A DNA stretch of 64,000 nucleotides from Alkalihalobacillus sp. YIM B00296 (GCF_020179385.1 NZ_JAIBLJ010000002.1:62001-126000); one strand, 5' to 3'; positions 18,753 through 30,095 are shown, counted from the stretch's first letter. The notes: generated from the sequence alone by a model not told the origin. Made by a program: numbers and translations.

Positions 18753-20051
18753 TTAGAAGTAAGCCAACAAATAGCGTAAAACCAGATAGATCGTGGAAAT
18801 GATTAATGAAACGATCACTACTGGAAATCCGATCAAAAAGAATTGTACAAAACTGAACGTCTGTTTAGACTTTGACGCTAATCCTGCAACAATGACATTC
18901 GCTGAAGCACCGATCAATGTTGCATTTCCACCTAGACATGAACCTAATGCCAGCGCCCACCAGAGCGGGTCCAGATTTTGGATCCCGTATTCCTCGAACT
19001 CCATGATGACAGGTATCATAGCCGCTACAAACGGGATATTATCAACAAAACCTGAAAGCAAGCCGGATCCCCATAAAATGATGATCGCAGTCTTAGGGAT
19101 ATCCCCTTCTGTCCATGACAATATTCCTCTTGCCATCTCATCGATGATTCCGACTTCGATCAAACCACCTACCAGGATGAACAATCCAATAAAGAAAAAG
19201 AGCGTCACCCATTCAATTGAACGAAAAACCTCTTCGATCTCTTGTTCTTCCGTTGTTATCAGTAATAATAATAACGCACCGCTCATGGCTACAGTCGTCA
19301 AATCCAAATGAAGGAGCGGATGAAGCAGAAATCCGCATATCGTCAATAAGAGGACTGTGACTGATTTATAAAGCATCGGTCCTTTCTTCAAAAATTCTTT
19401 TGGATCAAGCTGCATCAATTGTAACCGTTTTTCACTAGATATGAACAATGTACGCCGATAAAAAAGAGAGATCCCTCCGATGACAATGATATAGATAAGA
19501 AAGACGACTGGTCCAAGGTTCATGATAAAATCATTGAAGTCCAAATGATCGACAGCCTGACCAATCATTATATTGGGAGGGTCCCCAATCAACGTCGCTG
19601 TCCCTCCGATATTCGCAAATAAGATAGCGCTGATCAGAAAAGGGGTACTAGACACATTCAACATATTCGTCAATGTAATGATGATGGGTACTAACAGCAA
19701 TACTGTTGTAACATTATCTAAAAACGCTGAGCCGATAGCCGTAATCGTGGACATGACGATCAATAACGGTATCGGCTTTCCTTTAACTTGTTGGGCCAAT
19801 AGGATCGCTATGTATTCAAAAACGCCATTCTGGCTTGTGATCGAGACGAGAACCATCATTGAGAATAACAATGCGATCGTATTCCAATCGACATGCTCGA
19901 AAAAAGCTTGTTCGACCTCTAAAAGACCAAGAACGAGCATGATCACGCCACCGCAGCAAGCTACAAGAGCACGATTGATTTTTTCAGTCATAATTCCAAT
20001 ATAACTAGCTAAAAAAATGATAAACGCTAAAGTTACGCTCACATTTCCCAT
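18753..20051 (-). CDS. ArsB/NhaD-family ion transporter
   Basis: 432-residue secondary transporter with about 11-12 transmembrane helices in two halves, each with a re-entrant motif: FANIGGTATLIGDPPNIMIG near residue 150 and LGGNATLIGASANVIVAG near 388. These are the duplicated signatures of the ArsB/NhaD branch of the ion transporter superfamily. Candidates for substrate are Na+/H+ exchange or arsenite/anion efflux; no arsR or arsC is nearby, so arsenite is not supported by context. It interrupts the usual yrzE-yrbG neighbourhood. ATG start at 20051. Confidence 0.85.
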   Translation of the reverse strand: MGNVSVTLAFIIFLASYIGIMTEKINRALVACCGGVIMLVLGLLEVEQAFFEHVDWNTIALLFSMMVLVSITSQNGVFEYIAILLAQQVKGKPIPLLIVMSTITAIGSAFLDNVTTVLLLVPIIITLTNMLNVSSTPFLISAILFANIGGTATLIGDPPNIMIGQAVDHLDFNDFIMNLGPVVFLIYIIVIGGISLFYRRTLFISSEKRLQLMQLDPKEFLKKGPMLYKSVTVLLLTICGFLLHPLLHLDLTTVAMSGALLLLLITTEEQEIEEVFRSIEWVTLFFFIGLFILVGGLIEVGIIDEMARGILSWTEGDIPKTAIIILWGSGLLSGFVDNIPFVAAMIPVIMEFEEYGIQNLDPLWWALALGSCLGGNATLIGASANVIVAGLASKSKQTFSFVQFFLIGFPVVIVSLIISTIYLVLRYLLAYF

Positions 20052-20175
20052 CCTCTACTTGTCCGTAATAGTACATGGTATGTAAAGACCCAGGTAAACA
20101 TGTTCGACTTCTAATTTATCTTGAGGCTGAATAAGTTGTACTAAAGAATATACATGCCTATAAGGGGTGAGGAAT

Positions 20176-20553
20176 ATGTCCAGACGTATGATTTCAGCAA
20201 TGGGGTTCGGGCTTATCGTCGTATTAGCGATCATCATGTCCAGCAGCTTCATACTTTCCATGATCCTTCGATTTTCCAGCTTGACGGAGCAATCTTTGAC
20301 CTGGGTGATTCTAGGACTATCAATCATAGCTTTATTCATAGGAGGGATTGTCTCGGGAAGGAAAGGAAAGGAAAAAGGTTGGCTGCTTGGGGCAGGTACA
20401 GGATTGCTGTTCACGATTGTAGTCTTCCTTGTCCAATACCTTGGATATCAGATCAAATTCGATCCACAGCAATACATGCATCATCTCGGCTATTTGCTTG
20501 CATCTGCTTTAGGGGGGATGATGGGGGTGAACCTCTCATCCCATAAAAATTAA
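20176..20553 (+). CDS. yrzE: TIGR04086-type membrane protein (YrzE)
   Basis: 125-residue protein with four predicted transmembrane helices (about residues 8-32, 42-60, 68-90, 98-118) separated by short loops (SGRKGKEKGWLLG). Matches the small YrzE/TIGR04086 family found beside yajC in Bacillus; function unknown. ATG 20176 with AGGGGTG upstream; GTG 20167 is an alternative. Convergent with yajC, divergent from the ArsB/NhaD gene. Confidence 0.8.
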   Translation: MSRRMISAMGFGLIVVLAIIMSSSFILSMILRFSSLTEQSLTWVILGLSIIALFIGGIVSGRKGKEKGWLLGAGTGLLFTIVVFLVQYLGYQIKFDPQQYMHHLGYLLASALGGMMGVNLSSHKN

Positions 20554-20579
20554 GGTACCATAACGAAAAGACAGCAACA

Positions 20580-20646
20580 AAAAAAAGAGACTGATTCACC
20601 ATGCGCTTGATCTTTAGGCACATGCTTTGTTTCAGCCTCTTTTTTA
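20580..20646. terminator. Bidirectional terminator between yrzE and yajC
   Basis: AAAAGAG-CTGA arm at 20583-20594 pairs with TCAG-CTCTTTT near 20632-20643; an inner CATG/CATG pairing extends it. A-run before and T-run after serve both convergent genes. Confidence 0.7.
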
Positions 20647-20648
20647 GA

Positions 20649-20921
20649 TTACTGATTATTATCGACCACTTCACGAATTGCAGAGCGATCGTATGTAAGT
20701 TTCGATCCATCTCCTGCACGAAGGACGACTGAGTTGTTTTCCTCGTCAATCGCTTCGACCGTAGCGTGTAAACCACCAATCGTAATGACACGATTTCCCT
20801 TCTCAAGACTCGCCTGCATTTGAGCCGTCTTTTTCTGACGCTTTTGTTGAGGTCTGATCAAGATGAAATAGAAAATCACAAACATTAGAATAATTGGTAT
20901 CAATCCACCTAAACCTTCCAT
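20649..20921 (-). CDS. yajC: Preprotein translocase subunit YajC
   Basis: 90-residue Sec accessory: one N-terminal transmembrane helix (GGLIPIILMFVIFYFILI), the conserved RPQQKRQK turn and a small soluble domain (GNRVITIGGLHATVEAID). Works with SecDF at the translocon. ATG 20921, preceded by AGGGGTG; 33 bases after tgt, last gene of the queA-tgt-yajC run. Confidence 0.95.
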   Translation of the reverse strand: MEGLGGLIPIILMFVIFYFILIRPQQKRQKKTAQMQASLEKGNRVITIGGLHATVEAIDEENNSVVLRAGDGSKLTYDRSAIREVVDNNQ

Positions 20922-20954
20922 GTGTTGTTCACCCCTTTCAAGTCATAGTATATG

Positions 20955-23143
<2,189 letters not shown>

Positions 23144-23202
23144 AATCGTTCACCTTATTCATCAGCTTTTTTGTTTTTCATTGATGTGGTTAAGAGAGAG
23201 CA

Positions 23203-23394
23203 TTATCTGAATCGTCCGATCAAATAAAAGATCAACGATAGGACAATGCTCACGACGATCGAGGTAACAATCGGAAAATAAAAGGTCGTATTCCCTTTTT
23301 TGAAAACAATGTCGCCTGGCAGCTTACCGATGAAGCTGCCGATGATACCAAAAAGAATAAATACGATCCCGATTACGATGAAAATTTTACTCAT
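23203..23394 (-). CDS. DUF2905 small membrane protein
   Basis: 63 residues, two transmembrane helices (residues 3-22 and 40-60) around [19 protein letters not shown], the DUF2905 pattern. Function unknown. Overlaps the ruvB stop as ATGA and is followed by queA, a position where this family is frequent in Bacillus. Confidence 0.85.
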   Translation of the reverse strand: MSKIFIVIGIVFILFGIIGSFIGKLPGDIVFKKGNTTFYFPIVTSIVVSIVLSLIFYLIGRFR

Positions 23395-24395
23395 GATCTT
23401 TTCGGTTCCTCCAAGTCAAAATGCTTGTAAGCAAGCCCCGTTGCCATGCGCCCCCTTGGCGTACGTTGAATGAATCCAATTTGGAGCAAGTAAGGTTCAT
23501 ATACATCCTCAATGGTTTGAGGCTCTTCCCCTATTGTTGCAGCGATGGTATTCAAACCGACGGGACCTCCCTTGTAATTTTCAATCATCCCTCTTAACAA
23601 TTTATAGTCAATGTTGTCCAATCCTAAACGGTCCACCTGCAGTCTTTCAAGTGCTTGGACCGCAATATCCTTTGTTATGATCCCCTCACCTTGTACTTGT
23701 GCGAAGTCACGGACCCTTTTCAAAAGCCGGTTCACAATTCGAGGTGTCCCCCTTGCCCTTCGCCCCAACTCTTCAGCAGCATCAGACTGTACTTGTATCT
23801 CAAAGAAATCCCCTGTCCGGATGACGATCTCTGTCAAATCTTCCAGTTCGTAATAATCAAGCCTGCTGTGGACACCAAAACGGTCACGAAGTGGCGCAGA
23901 TAATAAACCTGCCCGGGTAGTCGCACCTACTAACGTGAATGGCGGGAGGTCCAAGCGTACAGATCTTGCAGTTTCACCTTTTCCAATAACAATGTCAAGG
24001 CAGAAATCTTCCATTGCAGGATATAACACTTCCTCTACAGAACGATGAAGTCTATGAATTTCATCAATGAATAGGACATCACCAGGTTCAAGTGCAGTCA
24101 AAACCGCTGCTAGATCACCAGGCCGTTCAATGGCAGGACCGCTGGTCGTCCGTATATTGACCCCCATTTCATTCGCGATGATGCAGGAAAGAGTCGTCTT
24201 TCCCAATCCTGGTGGCCCATAAAGAAGCACATGATCGAGCGGTTCACTGCGCATTTTCGCAGCTTCTATGAATACTTTAAGGTTTTCCTTCACTTTTTGT
24301 TGTCCGATATATTGCTGGAGATACTGCGGACGTAGGCTGAATTCCAGTGTTGCATCATCCTGATTGAGTTCATTCGAAATAATCCGTTCTTCCAT
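23391..24395 (-). CDS. ruvB: Holliday junction branch-migration ATPase RuvB
   Basis: AAA+ motor that drives branch migration at recombination junctions. 334 residues: Walker [10 protein letters not shown] near residue 60, Walker [10 protein letters not shown] near 110, sensor/arginine-finger segment [18 protein letters not shown] near 160-177, C-terminal winged helix ([15 protein letters not shown]). ATG 24395 with GAGGTGG. 18 bases after ruvA, forming the standard ruvAB pair; no ruvC, as expected in Firmicutes. Confidence 0.98.
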   Translation of the reverse strand: MEERIISNELNQDDATLEFSLRPQYLQQYIGQQKVKENLKVFIEAAKMRSEPLDHVLLYGPPGLGKTTLSCIIANEMGVNIRTTSGPAIERPGDLAAVLTALEPGDVLFIDEIHRLHRSVEEVLYPAMEDFCLDIVIGKGETARSVRLDLPPFTLVGATTRAGLLSAPLRDRFGVHSRLDYYELEDLTEIVIRTGDFFEIQVQSDAAEELGRRARGTPRIVNRLLKRVRDFAQVQGEGIITKDIAVQALERLQVDRLGLDNIDYKLLRGMIENYKGGPVGLNTIAATIGEEPQTIEDVYEPYLLQIGFIQRTPRGRMATGLAYKHFDLEEPKRS

Positions 24396-24413
24396 CTCAC
24401 ACCCACCTCAGGT

Positions 24414-25007
24414 TTAATTCAATAATAATTGTAAAGCCTTCTTGATGTATTGATCGGTTGTCAATTCACCTTCACCTTCTAGCTGAGGTGCAATCTTTTT
24501 GATTTCTCTATGACCATAACCTAAGGCCTCAAGTGCTTCAAACGCATCTTGCAAACCATCTTGAGGAACCTGGACCCTTGGTCTTTCCTCTATCTTCACT
24601 TCTGTCCAGTTCGTCAACTTCCCTTTCAAATCTAAAATTATCTGTCTAGCTGTTTTTTTTCCGACTCCGGGAAAACGTGTCAAAAACTTTTCATCTTCAT
24701 TCTCAATCGCAGAAATAACCTGATTCGGTTTCCCTGAAGCTAAAATGGCAAGTGCTCCCTTTGGACCGATTCCCGAAACTTGAATCAATTTCATGAAAAG
24801 ATCACGTTCATCCAGATTTTCAAAACCGTATAACGCAAGAATATCTTCCCGGACATGCTGATAGGTATAAATTGTTGTAGTGTTTCCGATTTGCTTTTGA
24901 TAAACGAACGGATTGGGACAATTTATTTTATAACCAATGTTTCCGCATTCAATGACGACATGATCTGTATGTATGTATTTTACTTGACCAGTAATATAAT
25001 CAATCAA
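24414..25007 (-). CDS. ruvA: Holliday junction DNA helicase subunit RuvA
   Basis: Tetrameric junction-binding protein that loads RuvB. 197 residues: N-terminal OB fold (MIDYITGQVKYIHTDHVVIE), tandem HhH with VSGIGPKGALAIL near 80 and FPGVGKKTARQIILDLKGKL near 112, and the C-terminal UBA-like domain (DAFEALEALGYGHREI). Start is TTG at 25007 with GAAGG/GGGGAG upstream. An extended -10 (TGCTACAAT) is found at 25085-25093. Confidence 0.97.
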   Translation of the reverse strand: MIDYITGQVKYIHTDHVVIECGNIGYKINCPNPFVYQKQIGNTTTIYTYQHVREDILALYGFENLDERDLFMKLIQVSGIGPKGALAILASGKPNQVISAIENEDEKFLTRFPGVGKKTARQIILDLKGKLTNWTEVKIEERPRVQVPQDGLQDAFEALEALGYGHREIKKIAPQLEGEGELTTDQYIKKALQLLLN

Positions 25008-25084
25008 TTGTAGTGACCTTCTCCCCTATGTATTGCGCATGATCTCTCTCTTATTGAAAATACGAACGTTTCTTCTTATTTTTC

Positions 25085-25093
25085 ATTGTAGCA
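25085..25093 (-). promoter_or_regulatory. Candidate extended -10 promoter of ruvAB
   Basis: Minus strand TGCTACAAT (TG-N-TACAAT), about 80 bases upstream of ruvA, with a weak GACTTT-like -35. Fits an extended -10 vegetative promoter. Confidence 0.4.
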
Positions 25094-25237
25094 TATCAGT
25101 TGAAGAAAAGTCGATGGAATATAGCCCTGGATGAAAGGGAATCTCCTGAGTAATCAGGCGGTGAATGAATCGTGTTTTCTCGCCCCCATTTCAAACAGTT
25201 TAACGATCACATCCTTCATTGCACTATTAAAATCAAA

Positions 25238-25334
25238 GGCTTTGTTGATTTAGTTACCCATGTTGACTTTCATACTGTGAAAGGAATCAACACTAACCCT
25301 CAACAACGCCAAATAAAGAAAACTTGGCAAAGCC
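25238..25334. repeat. Short inverted-repeat element in the ruvA-bofC gap
   Basis: 97 bp bounded by GGCTTTG and CAAAGCC with an inner GTTGA/ATCAAC pair. Same outer ends as the elements at 2572 and 12868 but the interior differs, so it is either a decayed or a non-homologous relative. The rest of the 25008-25439 gap holds the ruvA promoter and the bofC terminator; no gene is supported. Confidence 0.45.
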
Positions 25335-25387
25335 AAGCCTTAGTTGCTCTTATATTGAAGAAAGTAAAAATATTTTCTTTAAATGTT

Positions 25388-25419
25388 AAAAAGGCCTACT
25401 GCTAAGAAGCAGTAGGTCA
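25388..25419 (-). terminator. Intrinsic terminator after bofC
   Basis: Minus strand GACCTACTGCT-tctt-AGCAGTAGGCCTTTTT: strong stem, four-base loop and T-run. Confidence 0.9.
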
Positions 25420-25439
25420 TAAGCCGGCTGATCGGCCAT

Positions 25440-26006
25440 TTATTCTTTGATTGCATAAGGTTTATATTGATTGATCACTTCTTGATAATTCGTTTTTGTT
25501 TTAACACGTATACCTTCTTTTAACTTTTTCAGAAGATGACTTTCAAGCTTCTGAACGTCGATTTGATAAAACGATTGGATGACTTCGTCCTCATGGGGCC
25601 TCCCGTTAAAGATTGTCAGGATCCCATCTTCGGTCAAACCAAAATATCCGTTTACTTTCAAAAGTGGCGAGATATCGTCTATTTCCTGTTCAAATATGAT
25701 TCGACTCAAATCTTGGTCAACCAATTGCCAGTCTGCATATGCTGCCCAAAAGTCATCCATTGACCAGATCGTTTCATAGATGACTTCTTGACTGCTTTCC
25801 CCGTCTAAATAAGTTCGCTGCAGAAGAACTTCGACAGTAAGTGGACCGGAAACAGTTTGTGCTTTTGGACTTCCTGTTTGAACCTGTGAAGGTAAATTTG
25901 CTTTTACCTCATCCTCAAACGAATGGAACAAGAGTACATAAACTGCCCCTAAAACGGTCACAACTAATGGAAAAATCCATGCTGTTTTCATGGGAAAGGC
26001 TTTCAC
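25440..26006 (-). CDS. bofC: Intercompartmental signalling protein BofC
   Basis: Forespore-made inhibitor of the SpoIVB signalling protease; it delays pro-sigma-K activation until the forespore is ready. 188 residues from GTG 26006 (a TTG one codon earlier is possible): N-terminal membrane/secretion helix (AWIFPLVVTVLGAVYVLLF), a bypass-of-forespore N domain (GPLTVEVLLQRTYLDGESSQE) and the C domain (GYFGLTEDGILTIFNGRP). Its partners SpoIVFA and SpoIVFB are encoded at 35.8-37.3 kb. Between ruvA and yebC as in B. subtilis. Confidence 0.93.
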   Translation of the reverse strand: MKAFPMKTAWIFPLVVTVLGAVYVLLFHSFEDEVKANLPSQVQTGSPKAQTVSGPLTVEVLLQRTYLDGESSQEVIYETIWSMDDFWAAYADWQLVDQDLSRIIFEQEIDDISPLLKVNGYFGLTEDGILTIFNGRPHEDEVIQSFYQIDVQKLESHLLKKLKEGIRVKTKTNYQEVINQYKPYAIKE

Positions 26007-26092
26007 CAACTATCACCTCTCGTTGTCTTCTTCAGACAATTATACATTCAGTAATAGTTTTACCGTATTAGGATAATTTATCCATCCTCCGA

Positions 26093-26848
26093 TTAAGAGA
26101 AATGAGCCTCGTATTCTTCATCATCCAATTCCAGGTTGTGATACACTTCTTGTACATCATCCAGATCTTCTAACGCATCAATCAAACCGAACATCTTTTT
26201 AGCATCTTCACTTTCAAGCTTTGTGAGTGTTTGAGGGATCATTGTAATTTCTGAAATAGAAGGTGTATAACCTTTTGCCAGCAGTTCTTCTTCTACACTG
26301 GAAAAGTTCTCTGCATCAGTTTGGATCTCATAGGCGTCTTCATTTACTTCATACTCTTCTGCACCTGCTTCAATGATTTCCAGCATGAATTCATCTTCAG
26401 TTAATGAAACATCTTCTTGAGGAATGATGATCAATCCTTTTCGATCAAACATGAAAGCGACACATCCGGATTCTCCAAGGTTTCCTCCGTTTTTAGAAAA
26501 CGCATGTCTCACTTCAGCTGCAGTACGGTTTTTATTATCAGTCAACACTTCAACCATCACTGCTGTCCCTCCGACACCATATCCTTCATAGACGATTTCT
26601 TCGTAATTTGCCCCCTCTAAATTCCCAGTTGCCTTTTTGATGGCACGATCAATGTTTTCATTCGGCATATTCGCAGATTTGGCTTTATCAATGGCTAATC
26701 GCAGCGATGGGTTCGTTTCTGGATCGCCTCCACCTTCTTTCGCTGCTACGAAAATTTCTTTTGCAAGCTTCATGAATGCTTTTCCGCGTTTCGCATCCTG
26801 TGCATTTTTCCGCCGCTGTATATTTTTCCATTTAGAATGTCCAGCCAT
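26093..26848 (-). CDS. yebC: YebC/PmpR-family protein
   Basis: 251-residue protein of the YebC/TACO1 family. Members were annotated as transcription regulators; recent work ties the family to translation of proline-rich stretches, so the role is best left open. Signature start [20 protein letters not shown] and [20 protein letters not shown], three-domain layout. ATG 26848 with AGGGGAG; the open frame to 26893 is unsupported. Lies between bofC and coxA. Confidence 0.94.
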   Translation of the reverse strand: MAGHSKWKNIQRRKNAQDAKRGKAFMKLAKEIFVAAKEGGGDPETNPSLRLAIDKAKSANMPNENIDRAIKKATGNLEGANYEEIVYEGYGVGGTAVMVEVLTDNKNRTAAEVRHAFSKNGGNLGESGCVAFMFDRKGLIIIPQEDVSLTEDEFMLEIIEAGAEEYEVNEDAYEIQTDAENFSSVEEELLAKGYTPSISEITMIPQTLTKLESEDAKKMFGLIDALEDLDDVQEVYHNLELDDEEYEAHFS

Positions 26849-26909
26849 AATGTTTCTCCCCTTTTTATACACTTCAATATCAATATAGCACATATATTTA
26901 TCTGTAAAA

Positions 26910-26950
26910 AGAAAACGGGAGCTGACACACTAGTGCCACCTCCCGACCAG
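26910..26950 (-). terminator. Intrinsic terminator after coxA
   Basis: Minus strand CGGGAGGTGGCAC-tagt-gtgtcagCTCCCG followed by TTTTC; imperfect stem. Confidence 0.65.
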
Positions 26951-26957
26951 CATTCGA

Positions 26958-27524
26958 CTAACGATTATTTCCAAAAGGGCGTTGTACTTCATCGCCAAGA
27001 TCGTTCATTATTTCATTGACATCTGAACGTACCTCCGCGAAACCATTACCGCCCCTTAAATCATCGTCCACGTTTCTGATTCTTGTAAACATATCTTCAT
27101 CCGTTGTTACACGAACATTTTTATCTGTCATTTGTTGCACAGTGTTTTTGACTTTGTCCCTGATCGCTTGATCATTACGAGCGTTCGTATCGATACCTAC
27201 TAGAACCGTATCCCCATTTACTACAACCCGAGCATCATTAACGTCATTCATGCCCTTGACTCTATCACGGATCCGTTTCACTAGATCTCCACCGTTGTAA
27301 TCGTCTGCATAATTGACTTCTGCTCTATCCAAGTCATTACGGTTGCGGTCACGATCAGCCATTTCAGTTAAAGGGCCTTCACCATCAGTGTTATTGGAGT
27401 AATAACCGATTGGCCGCGTATCATTGTTGTAACGAGTATCCATTGCCTCATTACCGTCTGCATTACAGGCTGACATCGTAACTGTCAACATAAGTGCCGA
27501 AGTCAAAACCATTGATTTTTTCAT
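26958..27524 (-). CDS. coxA: YhcN/YlaJ-family sporulation lipoprotein CoxA
   Basis: 188-residue lipoprotein: lipobox MSAC with Cys20, Asn/Asp/Arg-rich linker (DRDRNRNDLDRAEVNY), then the YhcN/YlaJ domain (DLVKRIRDRVKGMNDVNDARVVV, DTVLVGIDTN, ITDEDMF-like VTTDEDMFTRIRNV). Directly downstream of safA and upstream of yebC, the position of B. subtilis coxA (yrbB), a spore cortex-associated protein. Function is not known in detail. Confidence 0.85.
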   Translation of the reverse strand: MKKSMVLTSALMLTVTMSACNADGNEAMDTRYNNDTRPIGYYSNNTDGEGPLTEMADRDRNRNDLDRAEVNYADDYNGGDLVKRIRDRVKGMNDVNDARVVVNGDTVLVGIDTNARNDQAIRDKVKNTVQQMTDKNVRVTTDEDMFTRIRNVDDDLRGGNGFAEVRSDVNEIMNDLGDEVQRPFGNNR

Positions 27525-27597
27525 AAAAATAAACCTCCTTTCACCATTTAGAATGGCAATCAGAGGTTTAAAATAATCTCAATTATAATGGAAATGA

Positions 27598-29337
27598 TTA
27601 ACTTTTGTTTTTGCCCTTAGGCTCTTTTTTCTTTTCTTTTCGAGGCTGCATCTGGATGTCGATGTCCCAATAAGGATCTCTTCCAGGAGTTTGGCCCATA
27701 AATGGAAGCTGACCCATTCCGCCCTGATCTTGTTGCATCCACGGCATTTGGCCTGCTCCTGCTTGATCTTGGCCCATCGTCGGAAATTGGTCCATTCCGG
27801 CTTGCCCTTGCTGCATCCACGGCATTTGGCCTGCTCCTGCTTGATCTTGGCCCATCATCGGGGATTGGCCCATTCCGGCTTGCCCTTGTTGCATCCACGG
27901 CATTTGGCCTGCTCCTGCTTGATCTTGCCCCATCGACGGAAACTGGCCCATTCCGGCTTGCCCTTGCTGCATCCACGGCATTTGGCCTGCTCCTGCTGGA
28001 TCTTGGCCCATCATCGGAGATTGGCCCATTCCGGCTTGCCCTTGCTGCATCCACGGCATTTGGCCTGCTCCTGCTTGATCTTGACCCATCGTCGGAAGCT
28101 GACCCATTCCAGCTTGGTCCTGGGTTAGCCAGGGATTTTGCGCTACATTATTTTGGCCTTGCTGCATCCATGGCATCTGGCCTGCTCCCTGCTGTTGTCC
28201 TTGCTGCATCCATGGCATCTGGCCTGCTCCCTGTTGCCCTTGTTGCGTCCATGGCATCTGGCCTGCTCCCTGCTGTTGCCCTTGTTGCGTCCATGGCATC
28301 TGGCCTGCTTCCTGTTGCCCTTGCTGCATCCATGGCATCTGGCCTACTCCCTGTTGCCCTTGCTGCGTCCATGGCATCTGGCCTGCTCCCTGTTGTCCTT
28401 GTTGCGTCCATGGCATCTGGCCTTCTTCCTGTTGCCCTTGATGCATCCATGGCATCTGGCCTGCTCCCTGTTGCCCTTGTTGCGTCCATGGCATCTGACC
28501 TGCTCCCTGTTGGTCTTGCTGCATCCATGATTGACCCATTCCGCCATGATCTTGGCTCATCCATTGATAATCATCTGGAGCCATTTCTTCCATACCGTAC
28601 ATTCCTTGATGCCCCGTATAACCAGTTGGCATTTCTCCGTAATGACCCATATGCCCATACATAGAGTAGTCACCCATATGATGATGAGGCGAATATCCGT
28701 ATGGTTGCATCATCGGATCACAGCAAGGACCCATCATTCCGTATGAACCGTGGTAGCCCCATGGACCTGAACAAGGATCCGGCATGCAATAATCGTCATA
28801 TGGAACACATTCAACTGGAGGACATGGCTCTATAGGCTTTGGCTTTGGCATTTCATAGGTGGTCGTTTTTTCTTCCTGTTGTATCCCTAATGTAATTTGA
28901 AACTCTTCCTCTGTAATCGGTGCCTTAGGTTTTTTAGGAACCGGTTTCTCCTTAACAATCGGCTTTTCCTTTATCGGTTTTTCTTTGATCGGCATCTCCT
29001 TTTTAATCGGCATTTCTTTTTTCACAGGCTTTTGAATAGGCATTTCTTTTTTCAGCTTAGGTATTGGCATTTCTTTTTTTGGTTTAGGAATAGGTATTTC
29101 CTTTGCAATTGGCTTTTCTTTCATTTTCATATGAGGCTTGATCTGGGGATTCAGATTGCCAGGTTTATTCGCTTTTCCGTGCGGATTACTTGTTGGTACA
29201 TTTACTTTAGCACCTGGATAAATGATATCAGGTGTATTGATTTGGGGATTTGCTTTAATGACATCTTGTAACTCAACACCGTACATTTTTGATATTTTCC
29301 AGAGTGTATCCCCTTTTTTCACAATGTGTATTTTCAA
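27598..29337 (-). CDS. safA: Spore coat assembly protein SafA (LysM, repeat-rich)
   Basis: Morphogenetic protein of the inner coat/cortex interface. 579 residues: N-terminal LysM (KIHIVKKGDTLWKISKMYGV, to about 50) for peptidoglycan targeting; Lys/Pro/Met-rich stretch of KKEMPI and KPIVKEK units (70-140); short conserved patch (PITEEEFQITLGIQ); Cys/Tyr/His-rich patch (170-260); then about 275 residues of Gln/Gly/Met repeats with 14 copies of GQMPW at mostly 13-residue spacing, ending in a basic tail. TTG start at 29337 after GGAGGAG. Gln-rich repeats fit known transglutaminase cross-linking of SafA; that this copy is cross-linked is inference. Adjacent coxA supports the call. Confidence 0.9.
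   Translation of the reverse strand: MKIHIVKKGDTLWKISKMYGVELQDVIKANPQINTPDIIYPGAKVNVPTSNPHGKANKPGNLNPQIKPHMKMKEKPIAKEIPIPKPKKEMPIPKLKKEMPIQKPVKKEMPIKKEMPIKEKPIKEKPIVKEKPVPKKPKAPITEEEFQITLGIQQEEKTTTYEMPKPKPIEPCPPVECVPYDDYCMPDPCSGPWGYHGSYGMMGPCCDPMMQPYGYSPHHHMGDYSMYGHMGHYGEMPTGYTGHQGMYGMEEMAPDDYQWMSQDHGGMGQSWMQQDQQGAGQMPWTQQGQQGAGQMPWMHQGQQEEGQMPWTQQGQQGAGQMPWTQQGQQGVGQMPWMQQGQQEAGQMPWTQQGQQQGAGQMPWTQQGQQGAGQMPWMQQGQQQGAGQMPWMQQGQNNVAQNPWLTQDQAGMGQLPTMGQDQAGAGQMPWMQQGQAGMGQSPMMGQDPAGAGQMPWMQQGQAGMGQFPSMGQDQAGAGQMPWMQQGQAGMGQSPMMGQDQAGAGQMPWMQQGQAGMDQFPTMGQDQAGAGQMPWMQQDQGGMGQLPFMGQTPGRDPYWDIDIQMQPRKEKKKEPKGKNKS
27715..28535 (-). repeat. Coding tandem repeats in safA
   Basis: About 820 bp of in-frame repeats. 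The 5' part (28160-28535) has 39-42-bp units encoding a 13-14-residue Gln-rich motif; the 3' part (27715-28130) has 78-bp units made of one such motif plus a second one (GMGQSPMMGQDQA type). Near-identical DNA gives long open frames on all other readings, which are by-products. Confidence 0.9.
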
Positions 29338-29459
29338 AACGATCTCCTCCCTGCCTAATTCATTACACAGTATATGAGAGATTGGGCATCTTGCTACAAT
29401 TTTACAAACGCGCTGTTCACCATAATCAATATATGATGCCCGTGAAATACATATTCATT

Positions 29460-29489
29460 TTGTTGGGAAAGGCTCGTGATTCCTATAAG
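29460..29489 (+). promoter_or_regulatory. Candidate promoter of niaR
   Basis: TTGTTG (29460-29465), 18-nt spacer, TATAAG (29484-29489), about 50 bases before the niaR start in the safA-niaR divergent gap. Confidence 0.35.
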
Positions 29490-29536
29490 AGTTATGGTAT
29501 TCTAAAAACGAAACTGTTGTTTTGGGAGGATATACG

Positions 29537-30082
29537 ATGAAAGAAAGAGGAGACAAGGTCCTAGGTGAAGAACGGAGGGACCTTTTGCTACAATGGCTGA
29601 AACAAAGCAATTCACCGTTGACTGGTAGTTATCTCGCAAAGCAAACAAATGTGAGCCGACAGGTGATCGTTCAAGATATCTCGTTGTTGAAGGCTAGAAA
29701 TGAACCAATCATGGCCACTTCGCATGGGTACCTATATTTTCAAACAGGTCCTACAAATCAAAAATATACGAGGATCATCGCATGCCAGCATTCTTCTAAA
29801 GAAACAATGGATGAATTGAACACGATTGTAGATTTTGGCGCAACTGTAAAAGATGTGACGATTGAACATCCTGTTTATGGAGATTTGACAGGAGCGATCA
29901 TGCTCAAAAATCGAAATGATGTTGAGCAATTCATAAATAAGGTACAGGAGACGAACGCTTCATATCTGCTTGAACTGACAGGCGGAGTTCACTTGCACAC
30001 GATAGAAGCAGATTCAGAAAATCAGCTTGATCAAGTATGCCATGCATTAGAGGATAAAGGTTATTTGTTGCCACGTTCATAA
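29537..30082 (+). CDS. niaR: Niacin-responsive transcriptional repressor NiaR
   Basis: 181-residue repressor of NAD biosynthesis/niacin uptake genes. N-terminal DeoR-like helix-turn-helix (LTGSYLAKQTNVSRQVIVQDI, in two parts) and C-terminal 3H domain whose metal-binding histidines are visible in IEHPVYGDL and GGVHLHTI. ATG 29537 has GGGAGG at good distance. In B. subtilis the gene (yrxA) lies beside nifS-nadBCA, which it represses; none of those genes is present here, so its targets must be elsewhere. Convergent with pheB. Confidence 0.9.
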   Translation: MKERGDKVLGEERRDLLLQWLKQSNSPLTGSYLAKQTNVSRQVIVQDISLLKARNEPIMATSHGYLYFQTGPTNQKYTRIIACQHSSKETMDELNTIVDFGATVKDVTIEHPVYGDLTGAIMLKNRNDVEQFINKVQETNASYLLELTGGVHLHTIEADSENQLDQVCHALEDKGYLLPRS

Positions 30083-30095
30083 TTTTGAATGGATA

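Noticed and set aside
20154-20546. Alternative plus-strand frame overlapping yrzE
   Set aside because: The yrzE frame encodes four clean membrane helices with a ribosome site; the alternative has none of these.
25172-25405. Plus-strand frame of 77 codons between ruvA and bofC
   Set aside because: Runs through the inverted-repeat element and the bofC terminator; no ribosome site.
27617-28664. Several long open frames on both strands over the safA repeat region
   Set aside because: They are by-products of the near-identical GC-rich repeat units; only the minus-strand frame has a LysM domain, a ribosome site and a sensible composition.
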